Assembly: GCA_964645155.1 (NCBI GenBank)
Contig: CAZYBG010000031.1
Location: 1-31,507, forward strand
Direction: 5' to 3'
Length of the DNA: 31,507 nt
Origin: CAZYBG01 sp964645155
Lineage (GTDB): Bacteria; Pseudomonadota; Alphaproteobacteria; Rhodobacterales; Rhodobacteraceae
The notes under the pieces are model-generated. The model worked only from the letters and a program-made list of their open reading frames with translations, had not been told where the DNA came from and searched no databases. Made by a program: the position numbers and the translations under genes. Below, in pieces: positions 31,219 through 31,507 of the stretch; the stretch's first letter is position 1; each line of letters starts with the position of its first letter.

Positions 31219-31507
31219 ATGGCCGACGGAACCCAGCTGCAGGGCAAGGGCCCCGATCTGTCCCGCTTCGACTGGGAGGATGCGTTCCGCCTGGAGGAAC
31301 AGCTGTCCGAGGACGAGCGCATGATGCGCAACGCCGCCCGCGCCTATGCGCGGGAGAAGCTCGCCCCCCGCGTCACGGCCGCCTACCGCGAGGAGCGGAC
31401 CGACCCCGCGATCTTCGCCGAGATGGGCGCGATGGGCCTACTCGGCGTGACGATCCCCGAGGAATACGGCGGCCTCGGCGCCTCCTACGTCACCTACGGC
31501 CTCGTCG
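31219..31507 (+). CDS. Acyl-CoA dehydrogenase, probably glutaryl-CoA dehydrogenase (cut by window edge)
   Basis: About 96 N-terminal residues are visible. FDWEDAFRLEEQLSEDERMM is the typical beginning of glutaryl-CoA dehydrogenases, and MGAMGLLGVTIPEEYGGLGA is the general acyl-CoA dehydrogenase N-terminal helical domain. The enzyme oxidatively decarboxylates glutaryl-CoA in lysine and tryptophan degradation. ATG 31219 has GAAGGGAG in front. The catalytic glutamate and FAD motifs lie beyond the window, so the subfamily is set only by the N-terminus. Confidence 0.82.
   Translation, partial: MADGTQLQGKGPDLSRFDWEDAFRLEEQLSEDERMMRNAARAYAREKLAPRVTAAYREERTDPAIFAEMGAMGLLGVTIPEEYGGLGASYVTYGLV

Overview
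The window is a GC-rich (about 70% by eye, not counted) bacterial chromosome segment with tightly packed genes and strong codon bias. Gene content and order (purF-cvpA-radA-pqiA, alr-mlaE-mlaF, a methyltransferase overlapping a PIN gene, a DUF1127 protein, Entner-Doudoroff edd) point to an alphaproteobacterium of the Rhodobacteraceae/Paracoccaceae type. I see no rRNA, tRNA, CRISPR array, insertion sequence, phage gene or integration site. It reads as ordinary chromosome, not as an island. There are 32 protein genes, two of them cut by the window edges.

Layout. 1-2275: the 5' end of edd (minus), divergent from an RlmI-like RNA methyltransferase whose stop overlaps the start of a PIN-domain protein. 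2343-4009: a membrane-anchored M48 peptidase (minus) and a secreted hypothetical protein (plus). 4081-6389: a PstS-like/OmpA fusion (minus), a 446-base spacer with a hairpin, and a 67-residue membrane protein. 6409-9471: a class III aminotransferase divergent from a TetR/BetI-like regulator with a palindromic operator between them, then tryptophan 2,3-dioxygenase. 9557-11326: an orphan Fe3+-type ABC permease, probably on a leaderless transcript. 11323-15413 (minus): an IclR regulator, a two-subunit molybdenum hydroxylase with a Tat signal, and a SnoaL-like protein with its own operator-promoter. 15507-20835 (minus): quinone oxidoreductase, then a MacAB-like ABC/FtsX/HlyD operon. 21000-23200: DUF1127, a small integral membrane protein, a small secreted protein and a divergent Tat-exported MsrB-like protein. 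23223-27309 (minus): pqiA-radA-cvpA-purF. 27448-30019 (minus): alr-mlaE-mlaF joined by ATGA overlaps. 30159-31507 (plus): L-lactate dehydrogenase and the 5' end of a glutaryl-CoA-dehydrogenase-like gene.

How genes work together. Three clusters look like real functional units: the Mo-hydroxylase pair with its IclR regulator, the three-gene MacAB-like export system, and the alr-mlaE-mlaF operon, which links D-alanine supply to envelope phospholipid transport. The methyltransferase-PIN pair is translationally coupled and is the best candidate for an under-described two-gene module. I found no clear multi-gene novel defence or mobile system. The points most worth a second look are that pair, the PstS-OmpA fusion, the atypical MsrB, several operator-like palindromes, and structured intergenic regions that may hold small RNAs.
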